Translations under genes and position numbers: made by a program
Origin: Pseudoalteromonas sp. A25
Lineage (GTDB): Bacteria; Pseudomonadota; Gammaproteobacteria; Enterobacterales; Alteromonadaceae
Direction: 5' to 3'
Length of the DNA: 64,000 nt
NCBI RefSeq assembly: GCF_009176705.1
Contig: NZ_AP021846.1
Coordinates: forward strand, 3,008,001 to 3,072,000
Part shown: one piece after another, positions 46,383 to 55,235 of the stretch
Position numbering within the stretch: position 1 is the first letter of the stretch
Layout: each line of letters opens with the position of its first letter
Notes under the pieces: model-generated
Database searches by the model: none
Seen by the model: only the letters and a program-made list of their open reading frames with translations
Told to the model about the DNA's origin: nothing

Positions 46383-47594
46383 ATGACTTTATTTAACTTC
46401 AAAAAAAACCATTCACAAAACGGTATGTACTGCACAATATCGGTTATTGTAGCTATTATGCTAGCTAGCTTTAGTAGCATTGCCAACGAGCACGTAAACG
46501 TAAAACATGGCGCTGCGATTAACTTTGACAGCAACGCTGCACAATTTATTAGTCCACAACAAAAAAAGATGCTAACCAACACTGTGTATAGCGTCACCAA
46601 ACATAGCAAAACGTTACTGCCTCAGTTTCCCCAACATGTGACTGTTAATATTTCTCTCGTTGATAGGGATTTAGACAAAGTAGGTGGCGTGTCGGGTATT
46701 GCCCAAACGCCAACGTCTATCAACCTTGATATCGCTAAAACGTACACAAAAGGAATGAATGAAGCGATTGCCAAAGGCTTAAAAAACACGCTGTATCATG
46801 AGTATCATCACCTTGCCCGAGGCTGGACAATTGAAGGAAATAAATTTGGCCCTGGGATTGCGATAGCCGCTGTAAACGAAGGACTAGCAACCGTGTTTGC
46901 TGACAAGTACAGTGGTGTACAAGACAGTTGGTTGAATTACCCAAGCACCACCTCTGAGTGGGTTAAAGAAATCATAAACTTACCTGACAATGCCCCCTAT
47001 GACATTTGGATGATGGGTAAGCACCCTGATGGTAGAGAAAACATAGGGTATAAAGCTGGCACATATATCGTTCAGCAAGCCATAAAAAACGCACGCTTAT
47101 CTGTACTTGAGTTGAGCGAGCTATCGCCATTTGAGATCTTAGATTTGTCTGATGAGATCAAAAACCACAGCACTAGTTTAGAAAAACTGGCCGACTTTTA
47201 CGCCAAAAACCAGCTAAACCAAGATGCCATCAACACCTACAAAAGAGCGATTAATGCGCTCGACAGTAACAACCCAACCGATAAAGCGCGCTACCAAAAA
47301 AAGATTAATTTGCTAGTAAACCCAATTGTAATTAGCAAACAACAACAGCAAAGCTATACCGGTGAATATTCATCTGAGAGATTAAACTTATTCATACTGC
47401 TGAGTGAAGATGATCACAGGTTACAAGTTAAATTACCGGGCAAACCCGCGTTTACGCTTCATCCTGATTCAAAAAACACCTTTTTTATCTATGAAGCTGA
47501 CGTAAAGTTCGAATTTGTAAAACAACCTAATTTGCCAACATACAAACTAATCGCCAACATATTTGGCCAAAGGTTTGAATTAAATAAAAGCTAA
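46383..47594 (+). CDS. DUF2268-like putative zinc protease, secreted
   Basis: I choose ATG 46383, preceded by AGAGGT, over 46359, giving 403 residues. A membrane/signal segment (TISVIVAIMLASFSSIA) lies about residues 16-34. The motif HEYHHLARG is the HExxH-type zinc site, with a downstream glutamate in NEGLATVFADKY as a likely third ligand, which resembles DUF2268 predicted Zn proteases. A C-terminal region (about 265-400) contains a TPR-like helix pair (FYAKNQLNQDAINTYKRAI). It lies 42 bases after the Spy/CpxP-like gene and may share its transcript. Confidence 0.72.
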   Translation: MTLFNFKKNHSQNGMYCTISVIVAIMLASFSSIANEHVNVKHGAAINFDSNAAQFISPQQKKMLTNTVYSVTKHSKTLLPQFPQHVTVNISLVDRDLDKVGGVSGIAQTPTSINLDIAKTYTKGMNEAIAKGLKNTLYHEYHHLARGWTIEGNKFGPGIAIAAVNEGLATVFADKYSGVQDSWLNYPSTTSEWVKEIINLPDNAPYDIWMMGKHPDGRENIGYKAGTYIVQQAIKNARLSVLELSELSPFEILDLSDEIKNHSTSLEKLADFYAKNQLNQDAINTYKRAINALDSNNPTDKARYQKKINLLVNPIVISKQQQQSYTGEYSSERLNLFILLSEDDHRLQVKLPGKPAFTLHPDSKNTFFIYEADVKFEFVKQPNLPTYKLIANIFGQRFELNKS

Positions 47595-47609
47595 CGTGTT
47601 ACTTTTATT

Positions 47610-47640
47610 AGCGCCTTAAAACCTCTTTTTATAAGGCGCT
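47610..47640. terminator. Convergent-gene hairpin
   Basis: The perfect 9-bp arms AGCGCCTTA (47610-47618) and TAAGGCGCT (47632-47640), with the right arm overlapping the AraC stop codon, lie between the DUF2268 and AraC genes. Confidence 0.65.
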
Positions 47641-48466
47641 ATGAATTGTTCTGTATAAGCCACTGCCGTGGTGACATGCCACTTTGCGCTTTAAAGGCAC
47701 GCGACAAAGCCGACTCACTTTTATAGCCTGCTTCTTCGGCAATTAACTTAAGTGGCATACCAGTTTTTAGCCATTTTTGTACTAAACCTATGCGCCAACT
47801 TTGTAGGTACTTTGCAGGCGTTTCGCCGATTGTTTCACGAAATAAATTGGAAAACACACTACGAGACATATGCGCCTCAGACGCTAAGCTCTCTACGGTC
47901 CAATCTATTTCTGGCTTTTCATGCATAGCGACAATGGCCCTGCGCAGGTTTTGATGCGCCAGCCCCGCCAGCATACCCACTTTAATCACTTGGTTTTCCA
48001 TCAACTCTCTAAGTAGTTGAACTAAAAACACCTCCAAAAGCCTGTCGAGCAACACTTGACGCCCACAGTAACAGGCTTCGGCCTCTTCAAATAATAACGA
48101 CAAGACCTTTTCGCAATTGGGTAGTGATGTCAGCGGCAAGCACAAGCTATCGGGCAGCGCATTGGCAATGGGGTTTGCATCATTCCCTTCAAATGAGACA
48201 TTGGCACATAAAAACTGTGCTTGCGTATCTTGCGCGACCACAAAATGCCTTTTAAGCGGACGCGGATAAAACAATAAACTCGGCTCAGTAATGCTATTTA
48301 CCTTAGTGCGACCATGCCACACCTCCACACTCCCCTCTCGAATTAAATGCAATTGCCCAAAAGAGCCATCGGTAGCAACAGGGTTGGTGCCACATAACGG
48401 GCCCGATTGAAAGGTATGTGCACTTAACGAAAAGTGCTCAAACAAAGAAGCGAGGCGATCTACCAT
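47639..48466 (-). CDS. AraC-family transcriptional regulator
   Basis: The protein has 275 residues. The N-terminal half (about 8-160) resembles the AraC cupin_6 domain (FSLSAHTFQSGPLCG and FLCANVSF). The C-terminal half (about 175-272) has two helix-turn-helices: VESLASEAHMSRSVFSNLFRE and LKLIAEEAGYKSESALSRAFK, ending GMSPRQW. It is divergent from the hydrolase gene at 48605 with 138 bases between, the common arrangement for a regulator of the adjacent hydrolase. Confidence 0.9.
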   Translation of the reverse strand: MVDRLASLFEHFSLSAHTFQSGPLCGTNPVATDGSFGQLHLIREGSVEVWHGRTKVNSITEPSLLFYPRPLKRHFVVAQDTQAQFLCANVSFEGNDANPIANALPDSLCLPLTSLPNCEKVLSLLFEEAEACYCGRQVLLDRLLEVFLVQLLRELMENQVIKVGMLAGLAHQNLRRAIVAMHEKPEIDWTVESLASEAHMSRSVFSNLFRETIGETPAKYLQSWRIGLVQKWLKTGMPLKLIAEEAGYKSESALSRAFKAQSGMSPRQWLIQNNS

Positions 48467-48604
48467 AAAATACGATCTGCAATGTTTTAAGGACTATCTG
48501 TAATAAATAGTATCGCAATACGGTGCACAATAACACCCATCAACAGAGCGAAGAAACAACCCGCTCAGTTGTTAAAAGCAAATTAAAACCATTGGAGATT
48601 GATT

Positions 48605-49537
48605 ATGAAAAACCTAACCAACTTATTTAAAGCTACCATCTTAACAAGCGTGTTAGCTTTATCTGCAACAGCAGCACAAGCTGACACACATTACCAACGT
48701 ACCGCGAGCACTATAACCACCAGCGACAACGTGCAACTTTACTACAAAGATTGGGGCCCTAAAGATGGCGAAGTAGTAACTTTCAGCCACGGCTGGCCGC
48801 TCAGTTCAGACAGCTGGGAATCGCAAATGCAATTTCTGGCAGATAAAGGCTACCGTGTGATTGCCCACGACCGACGTGGTCATGGTCGCTCAAGCCAGCC
48901 TTGGGAAGGTAACGACATGGACCATTATGCAGACGACTTAGCAGCCGTTCTTGATGCATTAAAGTTAGACAAAGTCACATTAGTTGGCTTTTCAACTGGC
49001 GGCGGTGAAGTAGCCCGCTACATTGGCCGCCATGGCACAAAGCGCGTAAATAAAGTTGCCTTGGTCAGCGCTGTTACCCCTTTGATGGTAAAAACCGATA
49101 CCAACCCAAATGGCATAGAAAAAGCGTTGTTTGATGGCATACGCAAAGCCTCCAACGACAACCGCTCACAGTTATACTTGGATATTGCATCAGGCCCGTT
49201 TTACAGCTTTAACCGTGAGGGCGCAAAAGTATCGCAAGGCTTAATTCAATCCTTCTGGAGACAAGGCATGATGGGCGGCGCTAAAAACACTTATGATTCA
49301 ATTGCCGCATTCTCAGCCACCGATTTTCGCCCTGATTTAGCAAAAATTGATGTACCTACGCTTGTAATACACGGTGATGATGACCAAGTGGTGCCAATTG
49401 AAGTATCGGGTGAAGTATCAGCAAAACTAATTAAAGGCGCAAAGTTTATCATCTACAAAGGCGCACCACACGGCCTTGCAGATACGCATAAAGATAGACT
49501 AAATCAAGACCTACTTAGCTTCTTGCAAGAGAAATAA
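48605..49537 (+). CDS. Exported alpha/beta hydrolase (chloroperoxidase-like)
   Basis: The start is ATG 48605, with GGAG seven bases before it, giving 310 residues. A TTG six bases upstream is less likely. A signal peptide (cleavage after AAQA) is unusual for this family, which is mostly cytosolic. The catalytic set is visible: GFSTGGGE (serine), GDDDQVVP (aspartate) and APHGLADT (histidine), with [11 protein letters not shown] as the oxyanion region. This resembles the non-heme chloroperoxidase/esterase group, so hydrolysis of an ester is more likely than halogenation. Its stop codon abuts the family A repeat. Confidence 0.88.
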   Translation: MKNLTNLFKATILTSVLALSATAAQADTHYQRTASTITTSDNVQLYYKDWGPKDGEVVTFSHGWPLSSDSWESQMQFLADKGYRVIAHDRRGHGRSSQPWEGNDMDHYADDLAAVLDALKLDKVTLVGFSTGGGEVARYIGRHGTKRVNKVALVSAVTPLMVKTDTNPNGIEKALFDGIRKASNDNRSQLYLDIASGPFYSFNREGAKVSQGLIQSFWRQGMMGGAKNTYDSIAAFSATDFRPDLAKIDVPTLVIHGDDDQVVPIEVSGEVSAKLIKGAKFIIYKGAPHGLADTHKDRLNQDLLSFLQEK

Positions 49538-49698
49538 TACCAATTGCATTAAATTGGTGATCAGATATTGCGACAGATAAATGGCTTAGTAACAAGGCAA
49601 ATATTTCGCTATGTAGTTATTCTACATGAGAAATATTTAACGCAGTTAATGAGTTATTTAGCTCGCTAGAATGATCAATGTATTAATAAAATTGGTAT
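49537..49698. repeat. 162-bp MITE-like element, family A copy 3
   Basis: It begins ATACCAATTGCATTAA at 49537 and ends AATTGGTAT at 49698. It overlaps the last base of the hydrolase stop codon and lies between that gene and its terminator at 49716. It matches copy 1 base for base in nearly all positions that I compared. Confidence 0.87.
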
Positions 49699-49715
49699 AA
49701 GCCCCTTAAAACAGC

Positions 49716-49741
49716 AAAACCGGAGCCTGCTCCGGTTTTTT
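49716..49741 (+). terminator. Rho-independent terminator of the hydrolase gene
   Basis: The arms ACCGGAGC and GCTCCGGT with a CT loop are followed by TTTTTT. It is 178 bases after the stop codon because the MITE-like element lies in between. Confidence 0.88.
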
Positions 49742-49786
49742 GTGATTTGTTTGAACTTGAAGTCTTTATAAACCCTTTACACTTTT

Positions 49787-49871
49787 GTTGAAATACGTCT
49801 ATGGCTTTTTCTATCTACAGACACCAATTTCACTGTAGATCGGTATAAGGTGCGAAGCGCCGCTATCCGAC
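49787..49871. repeat. REP pair (degenerate), 3' of the hydrolase gene
   Basis: A worn minus-strand unit lies at 49787-49818 and a plus-strand unit at 49835-49871, which reads GTAGATCGGTATAAGG then GCCGCTATCCGAC. The leading GTAG is kept in both. Confidence 0.65.
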
Positions 49872-50074
49872 AATTGAGAGTCCCTTAACAATCGTTAAAC
49901 GGGCTCGTTTCTCCTTACGTAAAAAGAGCATGATCTTTTCGCTCAAGTCATTAACCCCTTGCACCTTAACTGGAGAGCCCTTCGGTTTTTCCAGCCTCCC
50001 TCTTTCCACACCTTTAAGCGCTCGGTTATAATTCCACTTTGTCGCCCTATTTAGCCTTTAATTTGGAATGCCCC

Positions 50075-50383
50075 ATGAAAAAGCTCTCGAAAGTTCAACA
50101 AAAACAACAAGCTTTGGTACTCAATGTTGCCGATATGCTCGAAGAGCAAGCGCGCAATGAGATCCCCGGCATGGTGCAATGTTGGTTTGATGTAGAATAC
50201 CACCTATTCCCCGGCTCCCTACTTTTGTGTTTTCAATTTGAAAATGAACAAACTTTAGTGGCCGCCAAACCAGACTTACTCAAATGGCAAAAGCGCTTAA
50301 GCGCCGCCATGCTCAAAAAAGGCGTGATTTTAAAAGATATGCGCAAGCACCTAACGTTTACATTGCAAGGGCCTGAGGATTAA
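50075..50383 (+). CDS. Small protein of unknown function
   Basis: The start at 50075 follows GGAA at a suitable distance and gives 102 residues. It opens MKKLSKVQQKQQALVLNVADMLEEQARNE, then IPGMVQCWFDVEYHLFPGSLLLCFQFENEQ. It is hydrophilic with no membrane span. Its layout recalls a short gammaproteobacterial family sometimes labelled as Fis-type regulators, but I see no clear helix-turn-helix, so I leave the function open. A REP unit starts seven bases after the stop codon. Confidence 0.6.
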   Translation: MKKLSKVQQKQQALVLNVADMLEEQARNEIPGMVQCWFDVEYHLFPGSLLLCFQFENEQTLVAAKPDLLKWQKRLSAAMLKKGVILKDMRKHLTFTLQGPED

Positions 50384-50389
50384 GGTGTT

Positions 50390-50527
50390 GTAGGTCGGTA
50401 TAAGGCGCGTAACACCACCATCCGACGATGGAGAGTCTCTTAGCAATGGTTAAACAGGCTCATTCCTTGCGTTAAAAGAGCCCCTTTTGACCTTTGTTGG
50501 AAGGCGCCTACGGCTTTTTCAACCTAC
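50390..50527. repeat. REP/BIME unit downstream of the transposase gene
   Basis: It consists of a plus unit at 50390-50426 (GTAGGTCGGTATAAGGCGCG then CCATCCGAC), a spacer with GAGAGTCTCTTAGCAATGG, and a minus unit at 50496-50527 with GTTGGAAGGCGCC. The minus unit overlaps the stop codon of the transposase gene. The same spacer motif follows the units at 49835 and 51064. Confidence 0.85.
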
Positions 50528-51038
50528 AGTTTAAGATTCAATCCCTCACCACACCAACTTGGCTGATAAATCCCCCGTTCCACCGCTTTGTGAAAACTTG
50601 AATACGGCCAATCAATAACTCGATTAACCAAGCCATGTTTCATGGGGTTAAAATGAACGTAATTAATGTGGTGCCAATAATCACGCTCGTCACGAATGGT
50701 ATGTTCCCAAAAACGCCGTTGCCAAATGCCGCGCTCGCCTTTTGCTTATGCGAGTCTGTTAGCAATTCTGTTTTTGGTAATGATTTAGAAAAGCGCTTTT
50801 TGATCTCGCACCAGCCGTTCGAGTAATCATGACCATCGTCAGGCAAGGTCAACACCGCATGCAGATGATCGGGCAATACCACCCAAGCATCAATATAAAA
50901 AGGCCGCCGTTGCTTTACCCAGCGCACCGATTCTCGTAAAACGCCAATATGCTCCACCAGCAATGCGCTGTTACGGTTTAACAAATTCACCGTGAAAAAA
51001 TACGTGCCACCCGCCACATAATTGCGCCGATACCGCAT
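50524..51038 (-). pseudogene. REP-associated tyrosine transposase (RAYT), frameshifted
   Basis: It starts at ATG 51038 with a perfect AAGGAGGTGAT site. The first part reads MRYRRNYVAGGTYFFTVNL, then LPDHLHAVLTLP with the HUH metal site (near residue 57), to SKSLPKTELLTDSHKQ. At about 50739-50744, in a run CAAAAGG on the minus strand, the frame must move by -1. The new frame gives KGERGIWQRRFWEHTIRDE, the catalytic tyrosine region INYVHFNPMKHGLV, and the ending WCGEGLNLKL before the stop at 50524-50526. In frame, the gene would instead run to 50640 and lack the tyrosine. So it is either a pseudogene with one deleted base or a frameshifted gene. It is flanked by REP elements on both sides. Confidence 0.88.
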
Positions 51039-51063
51039 ATCACCTCCTTGTGATTGCTTTTTT

Positions 51064-51217
51064 GTAGGTCGGTATAAGGCGCGAAGCGCCGCCATCCGAC
51101 GATGGTGAGTCCCTTAGCAATGGTTAAATGAGCTCATTGCACCTAGGTAAAAGAAATTAACGACTCCGCTCCCATTGTTCGCCTGTCGGAAGGCGCCTTC
51201 GGCTTTTCCAACCTACA
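51064..51217. repeat. REP/BIME unit upstream of the transposase gene
   Basis: It consists of a plus unit at 51064-51100 (GTAGGTCGGTATAAGGCGCG then GCCGCCATCCGAC), a spacer with GTGAGTCCCTTAGCAATGG, and a minus unit at 51186-51217 ending AACCTAC. It lies 26 bases before the RAYT start codon. Confidence 0.85.
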
Positions 51218-51228
51218 CATCAAACTCG

Positions 51229-51265
51229 TAGGTCGGTATAAGGCGCGCAGCGCCGCCATCCGACG
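51229..51265 (+). repeat. REP unit
   Basis: It is a single unit with GTAGGTCGGTATAAGGCGCG followed by CAGCGCCGCCATCCGAC: leading GTAG, outer stem GTCGG/CCGAC and inner stem GGCGC/GCGCC. Confidence 0.85.
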
Positions 51266-51609
51266 ATAGGTATTTTTTAAAAGACATCGACTTCCCCAAC
51301 AACTTTTCAGGCAAACACCGCCGCCCACTCCCCCTCTATCACGCCTGAAAATAAACAATTGATGAGTAATGGCTCGCAGGGATGCGAGACAAGCCATGAT
51401 TTCGCCAAGGATGGCGAATACATGGCGTTTACGTTCACATCAATTGGGTATTTGAAGATTAAGCGTGATATTGGGGCGCCGAGGGGTTCCAAGGGGAGGC
51501 CGGCGGCAGCCGCCCCTTGGTTGTCGTCGCCAAGGCGACAAAAGGTAAAATTGAAGGCCGATTTCAAACCATCGCGCGAAAATACAACCTACAAACCAAA
51601 TTCAACAAA

Positions 51610-51639
51610 AAAACCGCCTTATTTTCACAAGGCGGTTTT
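51610..51639 (-). terminator. Terminator of gcvP
   Basis: The arms AAAACCGCCTT (51610-51620) and AAGGCGGTTTT (51629-51639) form a hairpin with A/T runs on both flanks. It lies 47 bases past the gcvP stop. A smaller hairpin (AAGCCAAG/CTTGGCTT at 51654-51675) lies between. Confidence 0.85.
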
Positions 51640-51686
51640 TCAAACTCTAATCAAAGCCAAGCCTAAACTTGGCTTTTACCCAACAC

Positions 51687-54578
51687 TTACTCCGCGTAAG
51701 TCTCTACCGCTGGGCATGAACAAATTAGGTTGCGGTCGCCGTATACGTCGTCGATACGAGTTACCGTTGGCCAGAATTTGTCTTTTGCTACGCTTGGTAC
51801 TGGGAATGCAGCGTAGAAGCGGTCGTATGCACGATCCCACTCGTTGCCAAGTACGTCAGCTTGCGTGTGTGGTGCAAATACTAATGGGTTGTTTTCGATT
51901 GACCACTCGCCTGAGATGATCTTGTCGATTTCGCCCTTGATTGACACCATCGCCTCGATGAAACGGTCGATCTCTACTTTAGACTCAGATTCCGTTGGCT
52001 CAATCATCAAGGTGCCCGCTACTGGGAACGACATAGTTGGTGAGTGGAAGCCGTAGTCTTGAAGACGCTTCGCTACATCCATTTCAGTGATGCCAGAGGC
52101 TTCTTTGATTGGACGTAAGTCAACAATACACTCGTGCGCAACGCGGTTGTTTTGACCACGATACAAAATTGGGAAGTGCTCGCTTAACTTTTCAGTTAGA
52201 TAGTTAGCGTTCACAATCGCCATTTCTGTTGCTTGCTTTAAGCCTTCGCTGCCCATCATGGCAATGTATGCCCAAGAGATAGGTAGAATTGCCGCTGAGC
52301 CGTAAGGCGCGGCAGAAACCGCCCCGTTACCTTCAGTTGTACCCGCTACGTTGATCACGCTGTGGTTAGGCATAAATGGCGCAAGGTGTGATTTAACACC
52401 GATAGGACCAACACCTGGGCCACCGCCACCGTGTGGAATACAGAATGTTTTGTGTAAGTTAAGGTGCGATACGTCAGAGCCGATTGAACCTGGGCTGGTT
52501 ACACCTACTTGCGCGTTCATGTTTGCGCCGTCCATGTAAACCTGACCACCGTGCTGGTGTACGATGTCGCATACTTCTTTAATCGTTTGCTCGTAAACAC
52601 CGTGCGTAGACGGGTAAGTAACCATGATACAAGATAGGTTTTCTGATACGTCAGCGGCTTTCGCGCGTAGGTCTTCCATATCGATGTTACCGTTCTTATC
52701 ACAGCCAACCACCACAACTTTCATGCTTGCCATTTGCGCTGATGCCGGGTTAGTACCGTGCGCTGAGCTTGGGATCAAGCAGATGTTACGGTGACCTTCG
52801 CCGCGAGATTCGTGGTATTTACGAATTGCGATAAGACCCGCGTATTCACCTTGAGCACCTGAGTTAGGTTGTAGTGAAACGGCATCGTAACCTGTGATGT
52901 CTACTAACCAATCATGTAATTCGTTGATCATGACTTGGTAGCCTTGCGCTTGATCAAGTGGGCAGAACGGGTGTAGCTCTGCAAACTCAGGCCAAGTCAC
53001 TGGGATCATCTCAGCGGTCGCGTTTAGCTTCATGGTACATGAACCTAATGAGATCATTGAGTGATTAAGCGCTAAGTCTTTATTTTCAAGGCGCTTGATG
53101 TAACGCAGCATTTCAGTCTCGCTGTGGTACGAGTTGAAGTTAGGGTGCGTTAAAATCTCATCATCGCGTACTAGGCTTGCAGGAATACCAGTAATGTCGT
53201 CTTTGCTTACTTGTGCATCTAGCGCGTCAACGTCTAGGCCGTGGCCTTCGCCAAGGATGATATCGAACAACTGTGCAACGTCTGCACGTGTCGTTGTTTC
53301 GTTTACAGACAGTGAGTACTCACCTGCGTGGTTTGTTGCAAAGTTAACCTCTGCCGCTAATGCGCGTGCAACTACGTCGTCTTTGTTATCAGCTACAACC
53401 GTTAGCGTGTCGAACCAAGTGTCATGCTTAAGCGCAACACCTTTTGACTTAAGACCAGTCGCTACAATGCTCGCCAAACGATTAATACGCTGAGCGATTG
53501 TTTTAAGGCCCTGTGGACCGTGGTACACCGCGTAAAACGCTGCCATATTGGCTAGCAATACTTGCGCGGTACAAATGTTTGAGTTGGCTTTTTCGCGGCG
53601 GATATGCTGCTCACGCGTTTGCATTGCCATACGTAGTGCATCGTTACCCAAACGGTCTTTTGATACACCAATGATACGACCTGGTAATGAACGCTTATAC
53701 GCATCACGTGTTGCAAAGAAAGCCGCGTGAGGACCACCGTAGCCCATAGGCACACCAAAACGCTGTGCAGAGCCAAGCACTACGTCAGCACCTAGTTTGC
53801 CTGGCGCTTTAAGTAGCAATAAGCTCATGATATCGGCAGCAACACAGGCAATCGCCTTTTTGCTTTGTACTTGTGCAATTAAATCTTGTACGTCAACCAC
53901 TTCACCCGTTGTGCTTGGGTATTGGAATAAGGCACCAAAAATCTCATGGTTTGCAGCATCAACCGCAGGACCTACCACTACTTCAAAACCAAACTGCTCT
54001 GCGCGTGTTGTCACAACATCGATAGTTTGTGTGTGTACGTCATCAGCAATAAAGAAGATGTTGGCTTTTTTTGCTTTAGCAACACGCTTAGCCAGCGCCA
54101 TTGCTTCTGCTGCGGCTGTTGATTCATCAAGTAGTGAAGCCGACGCTAGGTCTAAACCGGTTAAATCAATCGTAAGAGTCTGGAAGTTTAGTAATGATTC
54201 TAAACGGCCTTGTGCGATCTCTGGCTGATATGGAGTGTATGCCGTGTACCAACCTGGGTTTTCAAGTACGTTACGTAAAATTACGTTTGGTACATGCGTT
54301 GGGTGGTAGCCCTGGCCGATGTACGACTTGAATACTTTGTTTTTGCTTGCAACTGATTTTAGGTAGCTAAGTGTTTCAACTTCAGTACGGCTTTCGCCGA
54401 TGTTTAACCCTTGCTCTAAACGGATAGCCGCAGGTACAGTTTGACCGATCAGCTCTTCAACACTCGATACCCCAAGAGCGTTTAGCATGTCAGTTACTTG
54501 CGCCGGGCTTGGGCCGATATGGCGACGAATAAAATCTTGCTTTTGCTCTAATTGTTCAAGAGATTTGGCGTTTGACAT
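51687..54578 (-). CDS. gcvP: Glycine dehydrogenase (decarboxylating), P protein
   Basis: The protein has 963 residues, the full length for the fused homodimeric P protein. The pyridoxal-phosphate lysine is in [18 protein letters not shown] near residue 710, preceded by [13 protein letters not shown]. The N-terminal half has [10 protein letters not shown] and [14 protein letters not shown] family positions. It decarboxylates glycine and passes the aminomethyl group to the lipoyl arm of GcvH, in the cytosol. It lies 214 bases downstream of gcvH with a terminator hairpin between, so read-through may be partial. The order on the transcript is gcvT, gcvH, gcvP. Confidence 0.98.
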   Translation of the reverse strand: MSNAKSLEQLEQKQDFIRRHIGPSPAQVTDMLNALGVSSVEELIGQTVPAAIRLEQGLNIGESRTEVETLSYLKSVASKNKVFKSYIGQGYHPTHVPNVILRNVLENPGWYTAYTPYQPEIAQGRLESLLNFQTLTIDLTGLDLASASLLDESTAAAEAMALAKRVAKAKKANIFFIADDVHTQTIDVVTTRAEQFGFEVVVGPAVDAANHEIFGALFQYPSTTGEVVDVQDLIAQVQSKKAIACVAADIMSLLLLKAPGKLGADVVLGSAQRFGVPMGYGGPHAAFFATRDAYKRSLPGRIIGVSKDRLGNDALRMAMQTREQHIRREKANSNICTAQVLLANMAAFYAVYHGPQGLKTIAQRINRLASIVATGLKSKGVALKHDTWFDTLTVVADNKDDVVARALAAEVNFATNHAGEYSLSVNETTTRADVAQLFDIILGEGHGLDVDALDAQVSKDDITGIPASLVRDDEILTHPNFNSYHSETEMLRYIKRLENKDLALNHSMISLGSCTMKLNATAEMIPVTWPEFAELHPFCPLDQAQGYQVMINELHDWLVDITGYDAVSLQPNSGAQGEYAGLIAIRKYHESRGEGHRNICLIPSSAHGTNPASAQMASMKVVVVGCDKNGNIDMEDLRAKAADVSENLSCIMVTYPSTHGVYEQTIKEVCDIVHQHGGQVYMDGANMNAQVGVTSPGSIGSDVSHLNLHKTFCIPHGGGGPGVGPIGVKSHLAPFMPNHSVINVAGTTEGNGAVSAAPYGSAAILPISWAYIAMMGSEGLKQATEMAIVNANYLTEKLSEHFPILYRGQNNRVAHECIVDLRPIKEASGITEMDVAKRLQDYGFHSPTMSFPVAGTLMIEPTESESKVEIDRFIEAMVSIKGEIDKIISGEWSIENNPLVFAPHTQADVLGNEWDRAYDRFYAAFPVPSVAKDKFWPTVTRIDDVYGDRNLICSCPAVETYAE

Positions 54579-54750
54579 TAGTCCAGATTCCTATGATCCA
54601 AATTAAAAAGTGTGTTTGTCACAGCAGCCTTGGTAACAGCAGAGTAACAAAACTAAATCAGCCCATGTTATATGGCACACGGGCCAAAAATGCGGTGCAT
54701 TTTTGTTAACCCCAAGTTTGAAAATGTATTTCTCAACAGGAGTTAATTAT

Positions 54751-54778
54751 AAAAGCCCCATAAATGGGGCCTTTATAA
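54751..54778 (-). terminator. Terminator/attenuator between gcvH and gcvP
   Basis: On the minus strand GGCCCCATTTATGGGGC (54755-54771 region) is followed by TTTTAT. It lies in the gcvH-gcvP gap and should reduce transcription into gcvP. Confidence 0.8.
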
Positions 54779-54792
54779 AAGACGTAAAACGA

Positions 54793-55182
54793 TTAGTCTT
54801 CGTCGATAGTATTTGCGTAATCTTCAGCGCTTAGAAGATTTTCAAGCTCTGACTCATCAGATGCTTTAATACGGAATAACCAACCGTCGCCGTACGCGTC
54901 GCTGTTTACCGTTTCTGGTGCATCTTCTAGCTCTTCGTTGATAGCAACGATAGTGCCTGAGATTGGTGCGTAAATGTCAGAAGCTGCTTTAACAGACTCA
55001 GCAACTGCACAATCTTCACCAGCATCAACTTCATCATTAACTTCTGGTAATTCTACAAATACCATGTCGCCTAGAAGTTCTTGAGCATGCTCAGTGATAC
55101 CTACAGTGTAAGTGCCATCGCCTTCAGCGCGAACCCACTCGTGTGAAGACGCGTACTTTAACTCGCTAGGAATGTTGCTCAT
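54793..55182 (-). CDS. gcvH: Glycine cleavage system H protein
   Basis: The protein has 129 residues. The lipoylation site is the lysine of AESVKAASD near residue 64, inside the lipoyl-fold pattern [18 protein letters not shown] and [16 protein letters not shown]. It carries the aminomethyl group from GcvP to GcvT and reducing equivalents to the L protein. An AAGGAA site precedes the ATG. It lies between gcvT and gcvP on the same strand. The gene for the shared L protein (lpd) is not in the window. Confidence 0.98.
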   Translation of the reverse strand: MSNIPSELKYASSHEWVRAEGDGTYTVGITEHAQELLGDMVFVELPEVNDEVDAGEDCAVAESVKAASDIYAPISGTIVAINEELEDAPETVNSDAYGDGWLFRIKASDESELENLLSAEDYANTIDED

Positions 55183-55235
55183 CTTTTTGTTCCTTTGGTT
55201 CGGTGTTTTAGACGGTTAACCCGTCCTTTTTAATA

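Larger units (their letters stand above)
49538..50074. other. Intergenic region with MITE, terminator and REP elements
   Basis: The 537 bases hold the family A element, the terminator at 49716-49741 and a REP pair at 49787-49871. Bases 49872-50074 contain a piece related to the REP spacer sequence (AGTCCCTTAACAATCGTTAAA) and the promoter of the gene at 50075. Confidence 0.6.
51039..51686. other. Intergenic region with REP units and hairpin-rich element
   Basis: Upstream of the RAYT gene lie REP units (51064-51265). Then 51266-51600 is unusual: GC-richer and full of short hairpins (51370-51396, 51401-51418, 51489-51520, 51526-51539). Long open frames across it are not supported as genes. It ends with the gcvP terminator at 51610-51639. 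Confidence 0.55.

Noticed and set aside
50640..50826. Small plus-strand frame inside the RAYT locus
   Set aside because: It is the reverse complement of the frameshifted 3' half of the transposase and has no signals.
49787..51265. CRISPR array, because of repeated GTAGGTCGGT motifs
   Set aside because: Units are palindromic, irregularly spaced, in both orientations and linked to a RAYT gene, so they are REP elements.
51359..51919. 186-codon frame crossing the hairpin-rich region into the antisense of gcvP
   Set aside because: It overlaps the terminator and the gcvP 3' end on the other strand. Its amino-acid pattern follows the hairpins, so it is probably accidental.
53797..54228. 143-codon frame antisense to gcvP
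   Set aside because: It is a shadow of the strongly conserved gcvP codons and has no signals of its own.
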